Shown here piece by piece: positions 1-8,645 of a stretch of 64,000 nucleotides of DNA. The number at the start of each line of letters is the position of its first letter. Positions within the stretch are counted from its first letter, which is position 1. The notes below the pieces were generated by a model, which was not told where the DNA came from, made no database searches, and saw nothing but the letters and a program-made list of their open reading frames with translations. The stretch spans positions 8,432,001 through 8,496,000 of the forward strand of contig NZ_CP108046.1 of the NCBI RefSeq assembly GCF_041435115.1, given 5' to 3'. The position numbers were made by a program, and so were the translations under genes. This stretch comes from Streptomyces sp. NBC_00289. GTDB taxonomy: Bacteria; Actinomycetota; Actinomycetes; Streptomycetales; Streptomycetaceae.

Positions 1-42
1 CGGAAGTCACGCGGACATTATGTCGATGCGGGAGAACCGGTT

Positions 43-450
43 CTAGCGCAGCCGGGGGATCTCGATGGCGGGGCAGCGGTCCATCACCATCTCCACTCCC
101 GCGGCCCGGGTGCGGTCGTACGCGTCCTCGTCGATGACGCCGAGCTGGAACCAGACGGCCCGGGCGCCCTTCGCGACCGCCTCGTCGGCGACCGCCCCGG
201 CGAGGTCGCCGTTCACGAAGACGTCGACCACGTCCACGTCGAAGGGGATGTCCGCGAGGGAGGCGTATCCCTGCTCTCCGTGCACCGTCTCGGCCTTGGG
301 GTGGACGGGCACGACGCGCTTGCCGAAGCGCTGGAGCACCTCGGCCACGCCGTACGCGGCACGCCGCTGGTTGGAGGACAGGCCGACCACCGCCCAGGTG
401 TCGCCGAGCCCGGTGAGAATCCTGCGGATCGTTTCCTCGTCGCCGTACAC
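43..450 (-). CDS. CoA-binding (YccU-like) protein
   Basis: A 135-residue Rossmann-fold CoA-binding domain protein of the small cytosolic YccU family; the biochemical role is not established. The N-terminal GLGDTWAVVGLSSNQRRAAY segment is the nucleotide-binding loop, followed by the family's VPVHPK strand and a C-terminal MDRCPAIEIPRL ending. The GTG at 450 is preferred because GAGGAGACC sits just upstream and homologues begin close to this point; a longer open frame reaches 606 but adds low-complexity residues. It is divergent from the gene at 636. Full length for the family. Confidence 0.85.
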   Translation of the reverse strand: MYGDEETIRRILTGLGDTWAVVGLSSNQRRAAYGVAEVLQRFGKRVVPVHPKAETVHGEQGYASLADIPFDVDVVDVFVNGDLAGAVADEAVAKGARAVWFQLGVIDEDAYDRTRAAGVEMVMDRCPAIEIPRLR

Positions 451-635
451 CGTCGGTCTCCTCGGGGCCTCGTGGATGAACTGGGAAGGAAGCAGAACCG
501 GGAAGAACTGCCCTGTTCGACAACGGGTGAGGGCAGGCGGTGATTCCCGGTCCCCGGCGCCGCGGGATTCCGCCACCTTGTCGGATTTCGCGGGACGTGG
601 CTGCACACGGGCGTCCGCCCGCCTACGCTCACCTC

Positions 636-1379
636 GTGCTGCGCATCATCGACGCCCGAACCGGCGAGCCCGTCGACGCCGCCCCCGCCCGACGGGGCCT
701 GACCCGGGTCGTGGCCCATGCCCCGGGCTCCGACACCAGTGCCCTGCGGGTGCTGCTGGTCGCCGACCTCCTCGTCCGGACCCTGGAGCTCGGCGGCACG
801 CCGGTCTGGGCGCTGCTGACCGGTGAGCGGGAGCAGGCGGAGCTGCGGGCGGGCGCCGCGGACCTCGGCATCCGGCCGTTCGAGGACAGCCGGGACGTCA
901 GCGCGGGTCTGGGCGAGGCCCAGGTCATCCAGGTGGCGGGGAAGGGCGTGGCCGTGCCGGAGGGAGTACGGGTCGAGGTCGCGCAGGTCGACGTGGAACC
1001 GTCCGCCGGGCCGGCTGCCGGGCCCGGTCCGTTCGTCGGCGCCGATCCCGCCGCGCTTCGCCTCGCCCTGGTCTCCCGGGAGCGCGGCACACCCCTGCGG
1101 CTCGACGCGGAGGCGCTGGGCGACGCCGAGGAGACCCTCGCGCGCTGGCGTCGCGCGGTCGCGGGCTGGGCGCGCAAGCCGTCGCGGCCCGTCCCCGACG
1201 AGGTGCGCGTACAGCTCCGCGACGCCTGGGAGGACGACCTGAACGTGCCCGAGGTCCTGCGCCTCCTGCGCTCGGTGGAGACCTCGGACCTGCCGGACGG
1301 CGCCCGCTTCGAGACGTACGCCTACGCGGACCGGCTGCTCGGCCTCGAACTCACCCGCGACCTGGGATCGCCGCTGTGA
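636..1379 (+). CDS. CysRS/MshC-like protein lacking the catalytic signature
   Basis: A 247-residue protein that reads like a reduced cysteinyl-tRNA synthetase. The N-terminal half has a segment parallel to the CysRS/MshC start (DLLVRTLELGG), but the HxGH ATP-binding signature is absent. The C-terminal half carries EDDLNVPEVLRLL and ADRLLGLEL, matching the helical anticodon-side domain of class Ia synthetases (DDLN and vLGL motifs). Aminoacylation is therefore unlikely; the function is unknown. The GTG start at 636 lies six bases after TACGCT, a leaderless -10-to-start pattern. The stop overlaps the downstream SixA gene by GTGA, so the two are co-translated. Confidence 0.75.
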   Translation: MLRIIDARTGEPVDAAPARRGLTRVVAHAPGSDTSALRVLLVADLLVRTLELGGTPVWALLTGEREQAELRAGAADLGIRPFEDSRDVSAGLGEAQVIQVAGKGVAVPEGVRVEVAQVDVEPSAGPAAGPGPFVGADPAALRLALVSRERGTPLRLDAEALGDAEETLARWRRAVAGWARKPSRPVPDEVRVQLRDAWEDDLNVPEVLRLLRSVETSDLPDGARFETYAYADRLLGLELTRDLGSPL

Positions 1380-1918
1380 CCGCGCGGTCGGGAGCAGGCC
1401 CGCTGCGCCGGCTGGTCGTGCTGCGGCATGCCAAGTCCGCCTGGCCCGAGGGCGTCGCCGACCACGAGCGCCCGCTCGCTCCGCGCGGCCGCCGGGACGC
1501 GCCCGCGGTGGGCCGTGCGCTCGCCGAGGCCGACTGCCTGCCGGATCTCGCCCTGTGCTCCACCGCCGTACGCGCCCGTCAGACCTGGGACCTGGCCGCC
1601 GCCCAGTGGGCCACCCCGCCGCCGGTGCGCCACGACGCCCGGCTGTACGCCGCCGACGTGGCCGAGCTGACGGAGGTCCTGCACGGCGTGGCGGCCCAGG
1701 TCGAGACGCTGCTGCTGGTCGGCCACAACCCCGGCCTCGAGGAACTCGTCCTCGAACTCGCCGGAGACGGCCTGGGTGACGCGCTGGACCGGGTCCGCGT
1801 GAAGTTCCCGACCTCGGCGGTGGCCGTCCTGGCCTGGCACGGCCCGTCCTGGCGTGCTCTGGCCCCCGGTACGGCGCTGCTGACGGACCTGATCGTGGCG
1901 CGCGGGACGAAACGCTGA
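1376..1918 (+). CDS. SixA-type histidine phosphatase
   Basis: A 180-residue histidine phosphatase superfamily protein. The RHG-type motif is LRHAKSAWPEG near residue 18, in the SixA variant form (RHAK rather than RHG). A second catalytic His is in VGHNPGLEEL near residue 118. SixA proteins dephosphorylate phosphohistidine on phosphotransfer domains; the substrate here is unknown. It starts at a GTG overlapping the stop of the CysRS-like gene, which implies translational coupling and possibly a shared role. Confidence 0.85.
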   Translation: MTARSGAGPLRRLVVLRHAKSAWPEGVADHERPLAPRGRRDAPAVGRALAEADCLPDLALCSTAVRARQTWDLAAAQWATPPPVRHDARLYAADVAELTEVLHGVAAQVETLLLVGHNPGLEELVLELAGDGLGDALDRVRVKFPTSAVAVLAWHGPSWRALAPGTALLTDLIVARGTKR

Positions 1919-2055
1919 GCCGGGGTCTGTCACCCGGAGACGCACGAGCCGTGGCCCGCGCCCCGGCGCGGACATCCGCGAGAGCGCGTTTCCCGTGTGG
2001 GGAGGCCCGCACCGCCACGGACGGCCGTCGCCGCCACTCCGCATAGGCTGGCCCG

Positions 2056-2694
2056 ATGCAGGACGAGTACCGCACCGTCGCGCGCGCGGGCGTGCACGAG
2101 ACCGAGGTCAACCGCTCCCGCTTCCTGTGCGCCCTCGCCCCGGCGGCCACCGAGCGGGAGGCCCAGGACTTCGTCGCCACGGTCCGCAGGGAACACGCGG
2201 ACGCCACCCACAACTGCTTCGCGTACGTCATCGGCGCCGACGCCGCGATCCAGCGGGCGAGCGACGACGGCGAACCCGGCGGCACCGCCGGCGTCCCCAT
2301 GCTCCAGATGCTGCTGCGCCGCGACATGCGCTACGTCGTCGCCGTCGTCACCCGCTACTACGGCGGCGTCAAGCTCGGCGCGGGCGGCCTGATCCGGGCG
2401 TACGGCGGAGCGGTCGGCGAGGCCCTGGACACGCTCGGCACCCTCACCCGGCGCCGGTTCCGCCTCGCCACGGTGACCGTTGACCACCAGCGGGCCGGCA
2501 AACTCGAGAACGAGCTGCGCGCCACCGGCCGCGAGGTACGAGAGGTGCGGTACGCCGAGGCGGTCACCATCGAGATCGGGCTCCCGGACGCCGACGTGGA
2601 CCGCTTCCGCGCCTGGCTCGCCGACGCCACCGCCGGCACGGCCGCCTGTGAACTCGGCGGCGAGGCGTACGGGGACGGGCACCAGGTCACCTGA
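2056..2694 (+). CDS. YigZ/IMPACT family protein
   Basis: A 212-residue IMPACT-family protein. The N-terminal domain has the conserved NCFAYVIG and DDGEPGGTAG segments and the YYGGVKLGAGGL signature; the C-terminal part (from about residue 135) is the ferredoxin-like DUF1949 domain. The family is proposed to act in translation stress or as a nucleic-acid binding factor, but bacterial function is not settled. TAGGCT at 2044 lies six bases before the ATG, so the mRNA is probably leaderless. Monocistronic; sbcD follows after 115 bp. Confidence 0.88.
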   Translation: MQDEYRTVARAGVHETEVNRSRFLCALAPAATEREAQDFVATVRREHADATHNCFAYVIGADAAIQRASDDGEPGGTAGVPMLQMLLRRDMRYVVAVVTRYYGGVKLGAGGLIRAYGGAVGEALDTLGTLTRRRFRLATVTVDHQRAGKLENELRATGREVREVRYAEAVTIEIGLPDADVDRFRAWLADATAGTAACELGGEAYGDGHQVT

Positions 2695-2809
2695 GAGACC
2701 GGGCAAGAGTCACATCCGTGCGATAACGGGCAGACGCAGGGCCGGGCATGACGGTCGATACGGGAGTTACCGCCCGTGGTGTCGGAGCCGGCCGTTAGGC
2801 TCGGGGATC

Positions 2810-3973
2810 ATGCGACTGCTGCACACGTCCGACTGGCATCTCGGCCGGGCCTTCCACCGGGTCAACATGCTCGGGGCCCAGGCCGAGTTCATCGGTCACC
2901 TCGTCACGACCGTGCGTGCGCACGGCGTGGACGCGGTAGTCGTGTCGGGGGACGTGTACGACCGGGCGGTGCCGCCGCTCGCCGCGGTCGAGCTGTTCGA
3001 CGACGCCCTGCACCGGCTCGCCGCCCTCGGGGTGCCGACCGTGATGATCTCCGGGAACCACGACTCGGCGCGCCGGCTGGGCGTGGGCGCCGGCCTCATC
3101 GACCGGGCCGGCATCCATCTGCGGACCGAGCCCTCGGCGTGCGGCACGCCCGTCGTGCTCGCCGACGCCCACGGCGACGTCGCCTTCTACGGTCTGCCGT
3201 ACCTCGAACCCGCCCTGGTCAAAGACGAGTTCGGGGTGCAGAAGGCCGGCCACGAGACGGTGCTCGCCGCCGCCATGGACCGCGTCCGCGCCGACCTCGC
3301 CACCCGCGCGCCGGGCACCCGCTCCGTCGTCCTCGCGCACGCCTTCGTCACCGGCGGCGAGACCAGCGACAGCGAGCGGGACATCACCGTCGGCGGAGTG
3401 GCCGCCGTGCCGGCCGGCGTCTTCGACGGCGTCGACTACACGGCGCTCGGACATCTGCACGGCTGCCAGACCCTCACCGAGCGCGTGCGCTACTCGGGCT
3501 CCCCGCTGCCGTACTCCTTCTCGGAGGCCGCTCACCGCAAGAGCGTGTGGCTCGTCGACCTGAGCGCCGACGGGACCGTCACCGCGCAGCGTGTCGACTG
3601 CCCCGTACCGCGCGCGCTGGCCCGCATCCGCGGGACGCTGGAGGACCTGCTGGCCGACCCGGAGCTCGAGCGGCACACCGAGGCGTGGGTGGAGGCCACG
3701 CTCACCGACCCGGTCCGCCCGGCCGACCCCATGGCCCGGCTCACCGAACGCTTCCCGCACACGCTCAGCCTCGTCTTCGACCCCGAGCGGGCCCCGGACG
3801 ACCCCGACGTGTCGTACGCCAGGCGGCTGGCAGGCCGCAGCGACCAGCAGATCGCGGAGGACTTCGTGGCGCATGTGCGCGGCGCCGGACCCGACGAGCA
3901 GGAGCAGGGCGTGCTGCGGGACGCGTTCGACGCGGTGCGCGCGGACGACACCGTGCGGGAGGTGGCACGGTGA
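2810..3973 (+). CDS. sbcD: Exonuclease SbcD (Mre11-type nuclease subunit)
   Basis: A 387-residue metallophosphoesterase, the nuclease half of SbcCD, which cleaves DNA hairpins and protein-blocked ends. Mre11-type metal motifs are visible in order: HTSDWHLGR (residues 5-13), SGDVYDRA, SGNHDSARRL, LAHAFVTGG and ALGHLHGCQ. The ATG at 2810 opens the DWH motif as in homologues; TAGGCT lies eight bases upstream, suggesting a short or absent leader. The stop overlaps the sbcC start by GTGA, consistent with stoichiometric synthesis of the complex. Confidence 0.96.
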   Translation: MRLLHTSDWHLGRAFHRVNMLGAQAEFIGHLVTTVRAHGVDAVVVSGDVYDRAVPPLAAVELFDDALHRLAALGVPTVMISGNHDSARRLGVGAGLIDRAGIHLRTEPSACGTPVVLADAHGDVAFYGLPYLEPALVKDEFGVQKAGHETVLAAAMDRVRADLATRAPGTRSVVLAHAFVTGGETSDSERDITVGGVAAVPAGVFDGVDYTALGHLHGCQTLTERVRYSGSPLPYSFSEAAHRKSVWLVDLSADGTVTAQRVDCPVPRALARIRGTLEDLLADPELERHTEAWVEATLTDPVRPADPMARLTERFPHTLSLVFDPERAPDDPDVSYARRLAGRSDQQIAEDFVAHVRGAGPDEQEQGVLRDAFDAVRADDTVREVAR

Positions 3974-6963
3974 GACTCCACCGACTCGACCTCACCGCGT
4001 TCGGCCCCTTCGGCGGATCCCAGACGGTCGACTTCGACGAACTCTCGGCTGCCGGGCTGTTCCTGCTGCACGGGCCGACGGGCGCCGGCAAGACATCCGT
4101 CCTGGACGCCGTCTGCTTCGCGCTGTACGGCTCGGTGCCGGGCGCCCGCCAGAGCGGCCAGGGCGTCACCCTGCGCAGCGATCACGCCGCAGTCGCCACG
4201 CGCACCGAGGTCCGCCTCGAACTCACCGTCGCGGGGCGCCGGCTGGAGGTCACCCGGCAGCCGCCCTGGGAGCGCCCCAAGAAGCGCGGCTCGGGCACCA
4301 CCCTCGACAAGGCCCAGACCTGGCTGCGCGAGTACGACCCGGCGGCCGCCGTCTGGAAGGACCTCAGCCGCTCCCACCAGGAGATCGGCGAGGAGATCAC
4401 CCAGCTGCTCGGCATGAGCCGGGAACAGTTCTGCCAGGTCGTCCTGCTGCCCCAGGGCGACTTCGCCCGCTTCCTGCGCGCCGACGCCGAGGCGCGCGGC
4501 AAGCTGCTCGGCCGGCTCTTCGACACCCGCCGCTTCGCCGAGGCCGAGAAACGCCTCGCCGACCGGCGGCGGGCCACCGAGGCCCAGGTGCGCGAGGGGG
4601 ACGCCGCGCTGCTGGCCGACGCGCACCGCATGCAGCAGGCCGCGGGCGACGCCATGGACCTGCCCGAGCTGACACCGGGCGAACCCGGGCTGGCCGATGC
4701 CGTGCTGAGCGCCGCCGCCGTAGCCCGCAGCACCGCCCGCGAGCAGCTGACCGTCGCCCACTGCCGCCTCACGGCCGCCGAGTCCGCCCAGGCCGCCGCC
4801 GAGCGCGCCCTCGCCGACGCGCGCGAAGTGACGCGACTGCAGAAGCGGTTCACCGAGGCGCGGGAGCGGGCCCGGCGGCTGGAGGACCAGGCCGACGCGC
4901 ACCGCCTGGCGCAGGCGCGGATGGAACGGGCCCGCAAGGCCGAGGCGGTCTCGCCCGCACTGGAGCTGCGGGAGGCCGCCGACGCCGAGCACCGGCGGGC
5001 CGCATCGGCCGAGGCACGCGCCCGTATCCAGCTGCCGGACACGTTCGCCGGCGCCGGCGCGCCCGGCCTCGCGACCGCCGCCCGCCGGGCAGCCGAGGAA
5101 CTGGGCGGCCTCGAATCGGCCCGCCGCGCCGAGCAGCGGCTCGCCGAACTCGGCACGGAACGCGCCGACCTGGACCGGCAGGAGCGTGCCGACGAGGACG
5201 TCCTGCAGGACACGGACGTCTGGCTCGCCGGGTGGGAGGCGACGCGCGCGGCCCTCCAGGACGGCGTCGACTCCGCCCAGGAGGCCGCGGCCAGGGCCGA
5301 ACAGCTCGCCGTCCAGCACGAGCCTGCCCAGAAGCGCCTCGGGGCGGCCCGGCAGCGAGACGAGCTCGCCGCCGACACGGAGGCTGCCCAGCGGCAGGTG
5401 CTCGCCTCCGTCGAAAACGCCCAGCGGGCCCGTGCGCACTGGCTCGACCTGAAGGAACAGCGCCTGAACGGCATCGCCGCCGAACTCGCCGCGAACCTCA
5501 CCGACGGCGAGCCGTGTGCTGTCTGCGGAGCCACCGAACACCCCGCCCCCGCACGCAAGATCGCCGGACACGTCGACCGGGAGACCGAGGAACGCGCCCT
5601 GACCGCCTTCCAGCGCGCCGACGAACGGCGCGTCGAGGACGAACGCCGCCTCGGCGTCGTACGGGAGGCACTGGCCGCCGCCACCGCCGAAGCCGGCGAC
5701 ACCCCGACGGAGCGACTGGCCGAAGAAGTCGACGCTCTGGAGCGGCTGTACACCCGGGCCCGCGGTGTCGCCTCCGGCCTGCACGCGGCCCACGAGGAGC
5801 TGCGCCGGGCCGAGCACGAGCACGAGCGGCGCAGTGCCGTACGGCAGCAGGCCGCGGTCAGATCCGCCGCCCGGGTCGGGCACCGGGAGCAGCTGGACCG
5901 TGAACGCGCCTCACTGGAGCAGGAGTTGACCCAGGCGCGGGGCGCCGCCGACAGTGTGGCCGCGCGGGCCGCGCAGCTCGAACGGCGCGCGGCACTGCTC
6001 ACCGACGCCGCCGACAGCGCGCGCGCCGCCGAGGACACCGCCCAGCGCCTCAAGGACGCCGACGCCCGCCTCGCCGACGCCGCGTTCCGCGCCGGCTTCG
6101 ACACCCCCCAGGCCGCGGCCGACGCCCTCCTGGACGACGCGGCCCACCGGGAGCTGCAACGACGGCTGGACGCCCGGCAGTCGGAGGAGGCCGCCGTACG
6201 CGCGGTGCTCGCCGAACCCGACACCGCGGCCGCCGCCCAGCAGCCACCCGCCGACCTCGACGCGGCGGAGCGGGCGGCGGCCGCCGCGACCCGGCGGCTG
6301 CGTGAGGCGGCCTCCGCCCGCGACGCGGCGGCCCGCCGCTGCACCGAACTGGACCGGCTGTCCGCCCGGTGCACCACCGCCGTACGCCATCTGGCGCCGC
6401 TGCGCGTGGAGTACGACCGCGTGGCCCGTCTGGCCGCCCTCGCCGCGGGCACCTCGGCGGACAACGCGCGCAGGATGCGCCTGGAGTCGTACGTCCTGGC
6501 GGCCCGGCTGGAACAGGTCGCCGCCGCCGCGACCGTACGGCTGCAGCGCATGTCGTCCGGCCGCTACACCCTCGTCCACTCCGACGACCGGACCGGCCGC
6601 GGCCGCAGCGGTCTCGGGCTGCACGTCGTCGACGCCTGGACCGGTCGTGAGCGCGACACGGCGACGCTGTCCGGCGGGGAGACCTTCTTCGCCTCCCTCG
6701 CCCTCGCGCTCGGCCTCGCCGACGTCGTCACGGACGAGGCGGGCGGGGTCAGGCTGGACACGCTCTTCATCGACGAGGGCTTCGGCAGCCTCGACGACCA
6801 GACCCTGGACGAGGTCCTCGACGTCCTCGACTCACTGCGCGAACGCGACCGCAGTGTCGGCATCGTCAGCCACGTCGCCGATCTGCGGCGCCGCATCCAC
6901 GCCCAGCTGGAGATCGTGAAGGGACGGTCGGGGTCCGTGGTCCGCCAGCGGGGGTCCGGCTGA
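3970..6963 (+). CDS. sbcC: Exonuclease SbcC (Rad50-type ATPase subunit)
   Basis: A 997-residue SMC-like ATPase, partner of SbcD. Walker A is HGPTGAGKTSVLD (about residues 35-47), the ABC signature is TLSGGETFFASLALAL, and Walker B is TLFIDEGFGSLD near the C-terminus. Two long Ala/Arg/Glu-rich coiled coils flank a zinc-hook CxxC at about residues 516-519 (CAVCGA), which dimerises the arms. Full length for the family. The GTG start overlaps the sbcD stop. It converges on the Lrp gene with only two bases between stops. Confidence 0.96.
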   Translation: MRLHRLDLTAFGPFGGSQTVDFDELSAAGLFLLHGPTGAGKTSVLDAVCFALYGSVPGARQSGQGVTLRSDHAAVATRTEVRLELTVAGRRLEVTRQPPWERPKKRGSGTTLDKAQTWLREYDPAAAVWKDLSRSHQEIGEEITQLLGMSREQFCQVVLLPQGDFARFLRADAEARGKLLGRLFDTRRFAEAEKRLADRRRATEAQVREGDAALLADAHRMQQAAGDAMDLPELTPGEPGLADAVLSAAAVARSTAREQLTVAHCRLTAAESAQAAAERALADAREVTRLQKRFTEARERARRLEDQADAHRLAQARMERARKAEAVSPALELREAADAEHRRAASAEARARIQLPDTFAGAGAPGLATAARRAAEELGGLESARRAEQRLAELGTERADLDRQERADEDVLQDTDVWLAGWEATRAALQDGVDSAQEAAARAEQLAVQHEPAQKRLGAARQRDELAADTEAAQRQVLASVENAQRARAHWLDLKEQRLNGIAAELAANLTDGEPCAVCGATEHPAPARKIAGHVDRETEERALTAFQRADERRVEDERRLGVVREALAAATAEAGDTPTERLAEEVDALERLYTRARGVASGLHAAHEELRRAEHEHERRSAVRQQAAVRSAARVGHREQLDRERASLEQELTQARGAADSVAARAAQLERRAALLTDAADSARAAEDTAQRLKDADARLADAAFRAGFDTPQAAADALLDDAAHRELQRRLDARQSEEAAVRAVLAEPDTAAAAQQPPADLDAAERAAAAATRRLREAASARDAAARRCTELDRLSARCTTAVRHLAPLRVEYDRVARLAALAAGTSADNARRMRLESYVLAARLEQVAAAATVRLQRMSSGRYTLVHSDDRTGRGRSGLGLHVVDAWTGRERDTATLSGGETFFASLALALGLADVVTDEAGGVRLDTLFIDEGFGSLDDQTLDEVLDVLDSLRERDRSVGIVSHVADLRRRIHAQLEIVKGRSGSVVRQRGSG

Positions 6964-6965
6964 CC

Positions 6966-7412
6966 TCACCGGCCCAGTGGGCGCCGGGGGAGTGGTGAGG
7001 AGTAGACGACGCTCGTGGTCACCGAGCCCAGCGCGCCGATCCGGCCCGATACCTCCTCCAGGTGCCGCATCGAGCGGGCCGCGACCTTGATGACGAAACA
7101 GTCGTCGCCCGTGACGTGATGCGCCTCGAGGATCTCGGGGGTGGCGGCGACCAGGTCGTGGAACGGCTTGTAGTTGCCGTGCGGGTAGCGCAGGCGCACG
7201 AACGCCAGGATCGACAGGCCCAGCCGGTCCGGGTCCACGACGGCCGCGTACCCCTGGATGACGCCCGCCTCCTCCAGCCGGCGCACGCGTTCGGTGACCG
7301 CGCTCGCGGACATGGAGACGGCACGGGCCAGCTCGGCGAAGCTGGCCCGGCCCTCCCGCTGGAGGACATCGAGGATGCGCCAGTCGGTGGCGTCCGGGGA
7401 AAACGCGGTCAT
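6966..7412 (-). CDS. Lrp/AsnC family transcriptional regulator
   Basis: A 148-residue regulator with an N-terminal winged HTH (residues about 8-60, with SMSASAVTERVRRLEEAG as recognition region) and a C-terminal RAM/AsnC ligand domain (GDDCFVIKVAARS). Lrp proteins bind amino acids and often control a divergent neighbour. Here the rhodanese gene at 7544 is divergent with 131 bp between the starts, making it the likely target. The ATG at 7412 is chosen because it begins directly before the HTH (DWRILDVLQREGRASF); upstream in-frame sequence is unlike the family. Confidence 0.92.
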   Translation of the reverse strand: MTAFSPDATDWRILDVLQREGRASFAELARAVSMSASAVTERVRRLEEAGVIQGYAAVVDPDRLGLSILAFVRLRYPHGNYKPFHDLVAATPEILEAHHVTGDDCFVIKVAARSMRHLEEVSGRIGALGSVTTSVVYSSPLPRRPLGR

Positions 7413-7543
7413 GCCCGAGAGATAACAGGGGAATCCCCGGCAAGGCAAGGGAAGGGCCGGGGAACGCCCCTTCTGAACGGCGATCACCGACCGTAGATTT
7501 CGGGACGTCACTCTCCCGAACCCGGATCCGGAAGGCCCCGACC

Positions 7544-8026
7544 ATGAGCAGCAGCACGACCGCCGTCAGCCCCGTTCTGCGCGTCGCCCCCGCGGCTCCC
7601 GCCGAGGCGGCCGCGTACTTCCGCGCGAGCCTGGCCTTCCACGCCGACGTGTCCGACGTGGCCGCCGCGCTCGCCGCCGGCGGCGACCCCGGCTTCGTCG
7701 TCCTCGACTCGCGCTCCACCGAGTCCTGGGACCAGGGCCACGTACCGGGCGCCGTCCATCTCCCGACCGCGCTCGTCGCCGAGCAGGCCGGGCAACTCCT
7801 CGACAGGTCCGTGCCGGTGGTCACCTACTGCTGGGGCCCTGGCTGCAACGGCGCCACGCGTGCGGCCCTGGCCCTCGCCGAACTCGGCTACCAGGTCAAG
7901 GAGATGCTCGGCGGCTTCGAGTACTGGGCCCGCGAGGGCTTCCCGTACGAGACCTGGCAGGGTCGCGAGCAGCGCGCCGCCGACCCGCTCACGGCACCCG
8001 TCGATGCGGAGAACTGCGGCTGCTGA
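7544..8026 (+). CDS. Rhodanese-like sulfurtransferase
   Basis: A 160-residue single-domain rhodanese. The CDC25-like core runs from about residue 35; VVLDSRSTESWDQGHVPGAV is the first conserved block. The active loop contains the catalytic Cys in TYCWGPGCNGA, followed by LGGFEYWAREGFP. Rhodaneses transfer sulfane sulfur to thiophilic acceptors. A GGAAGG ribosome binding site precedes the ATG. Divergent from an Lrp regulator, suggesting amino-acid- or cysteine-responsive control (inference). Confidence 0.9.
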   Translation: MSSSTTAVSPVLRVAPAAPAEAAAYFRASLAFHADVSDVAAALAAGGDPGFVVLDSRSTESWDQGHVPGAVHLPTALVAEQAGQLLDRSVPVVTYCWGPGCNGATRAALALAELGYQVKEMLGGFEYWAREGFPYETWQGREQRAADPLTAPVDAENCGC

Positions 8027-8178
8027 CGCGAAGGTTCGGGGACCTCGAAGGGGGAGAACCCGGTGCGGGCGGGGTCTGCGCCCTGGTGCGACACGCGGAC
8101 CGGGAGCGGCCGGCGGGAGGGACGGGGACGGGACAACCGCGTGCGCCGTCCCCGCCGGGCTGGTCATGCTTGGCCACC

Positions 8179-8469
8179 ATGCCGACGAACCCGGATACCA
8201 GCCCTGAAGACCCGCGTCCCACCCCTGAAGACCTGCGCCGTGCTCCCTTGCCGTTGCGCGGCCGGACGGCTCTGGTCACCGAGGCCGGCAGAGGGGCGGG
8301 CATCGGGCATGCCGTCGCCCGGCGGCTCGCCGCGTACGGGGCGAACGTCTACCTGCACCACCACGTGCCGCACGACCTCGCCATGCCCTGGGGCGCCGAC
8401 CGCCCCGCACCGGCGGTGGCGGCCACGGTGTCACCGCGCCCGGATACGGCAGTGGCCGCTGGTCGGTGA
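8179..8469 (+). pseudogene. Truncated SDR-family dehydrogenase remnant
   Basis: The frame from the ATG at 8179 encodes a proline-rich lead-in and then LRGRTALVTEAGRGAGIGHA, the N-terminal NAD(P)-binding fold of a short-chain dehydrogenase (usually TGxxxxxGIG; here the first Gly reads Glu). AARLAAYGANVYLHHHVPHDL-like sequence follows, resembling intact streptomycete SDRs with a YGA-V-HHH-PHD-PWGAD stretch. The frame stops after PWGAD with about 20 unrelated residues, so the Ser-Tyr-Lys catalytic region is missing. Positions 8470-8645 are GC-rich short direct repeats without a gene. I read this as gene decay. Confidence 0.6.
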
Positions 8470-8645
8470 GCGGGGGAGCGCCGGCCGCCGGCCGCCGAGC
8501 TCCGAGCGCCGGCCGCCGAGTGCCGGGCCGGCGAGCGCGGGCAGGCGAGCGCGGGTCATGAGCTGCGGCCGTCGAGTGTCGGCCCGCGGCTGCCCAGCGC
8601 CGCGCGCCGGCGGTCTCTTCGGCCGCCCTCCCCGCACGCTGTGCG

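Noticed and set aside
213..2327. A 704-residue minus-strand frame opposite the CysRS-like, SixA and YigZ genes
   Set aside because: Arg/Pro-rich composition of a shadow frame in GC-rich DNA; the plus-strand genes have clear families.
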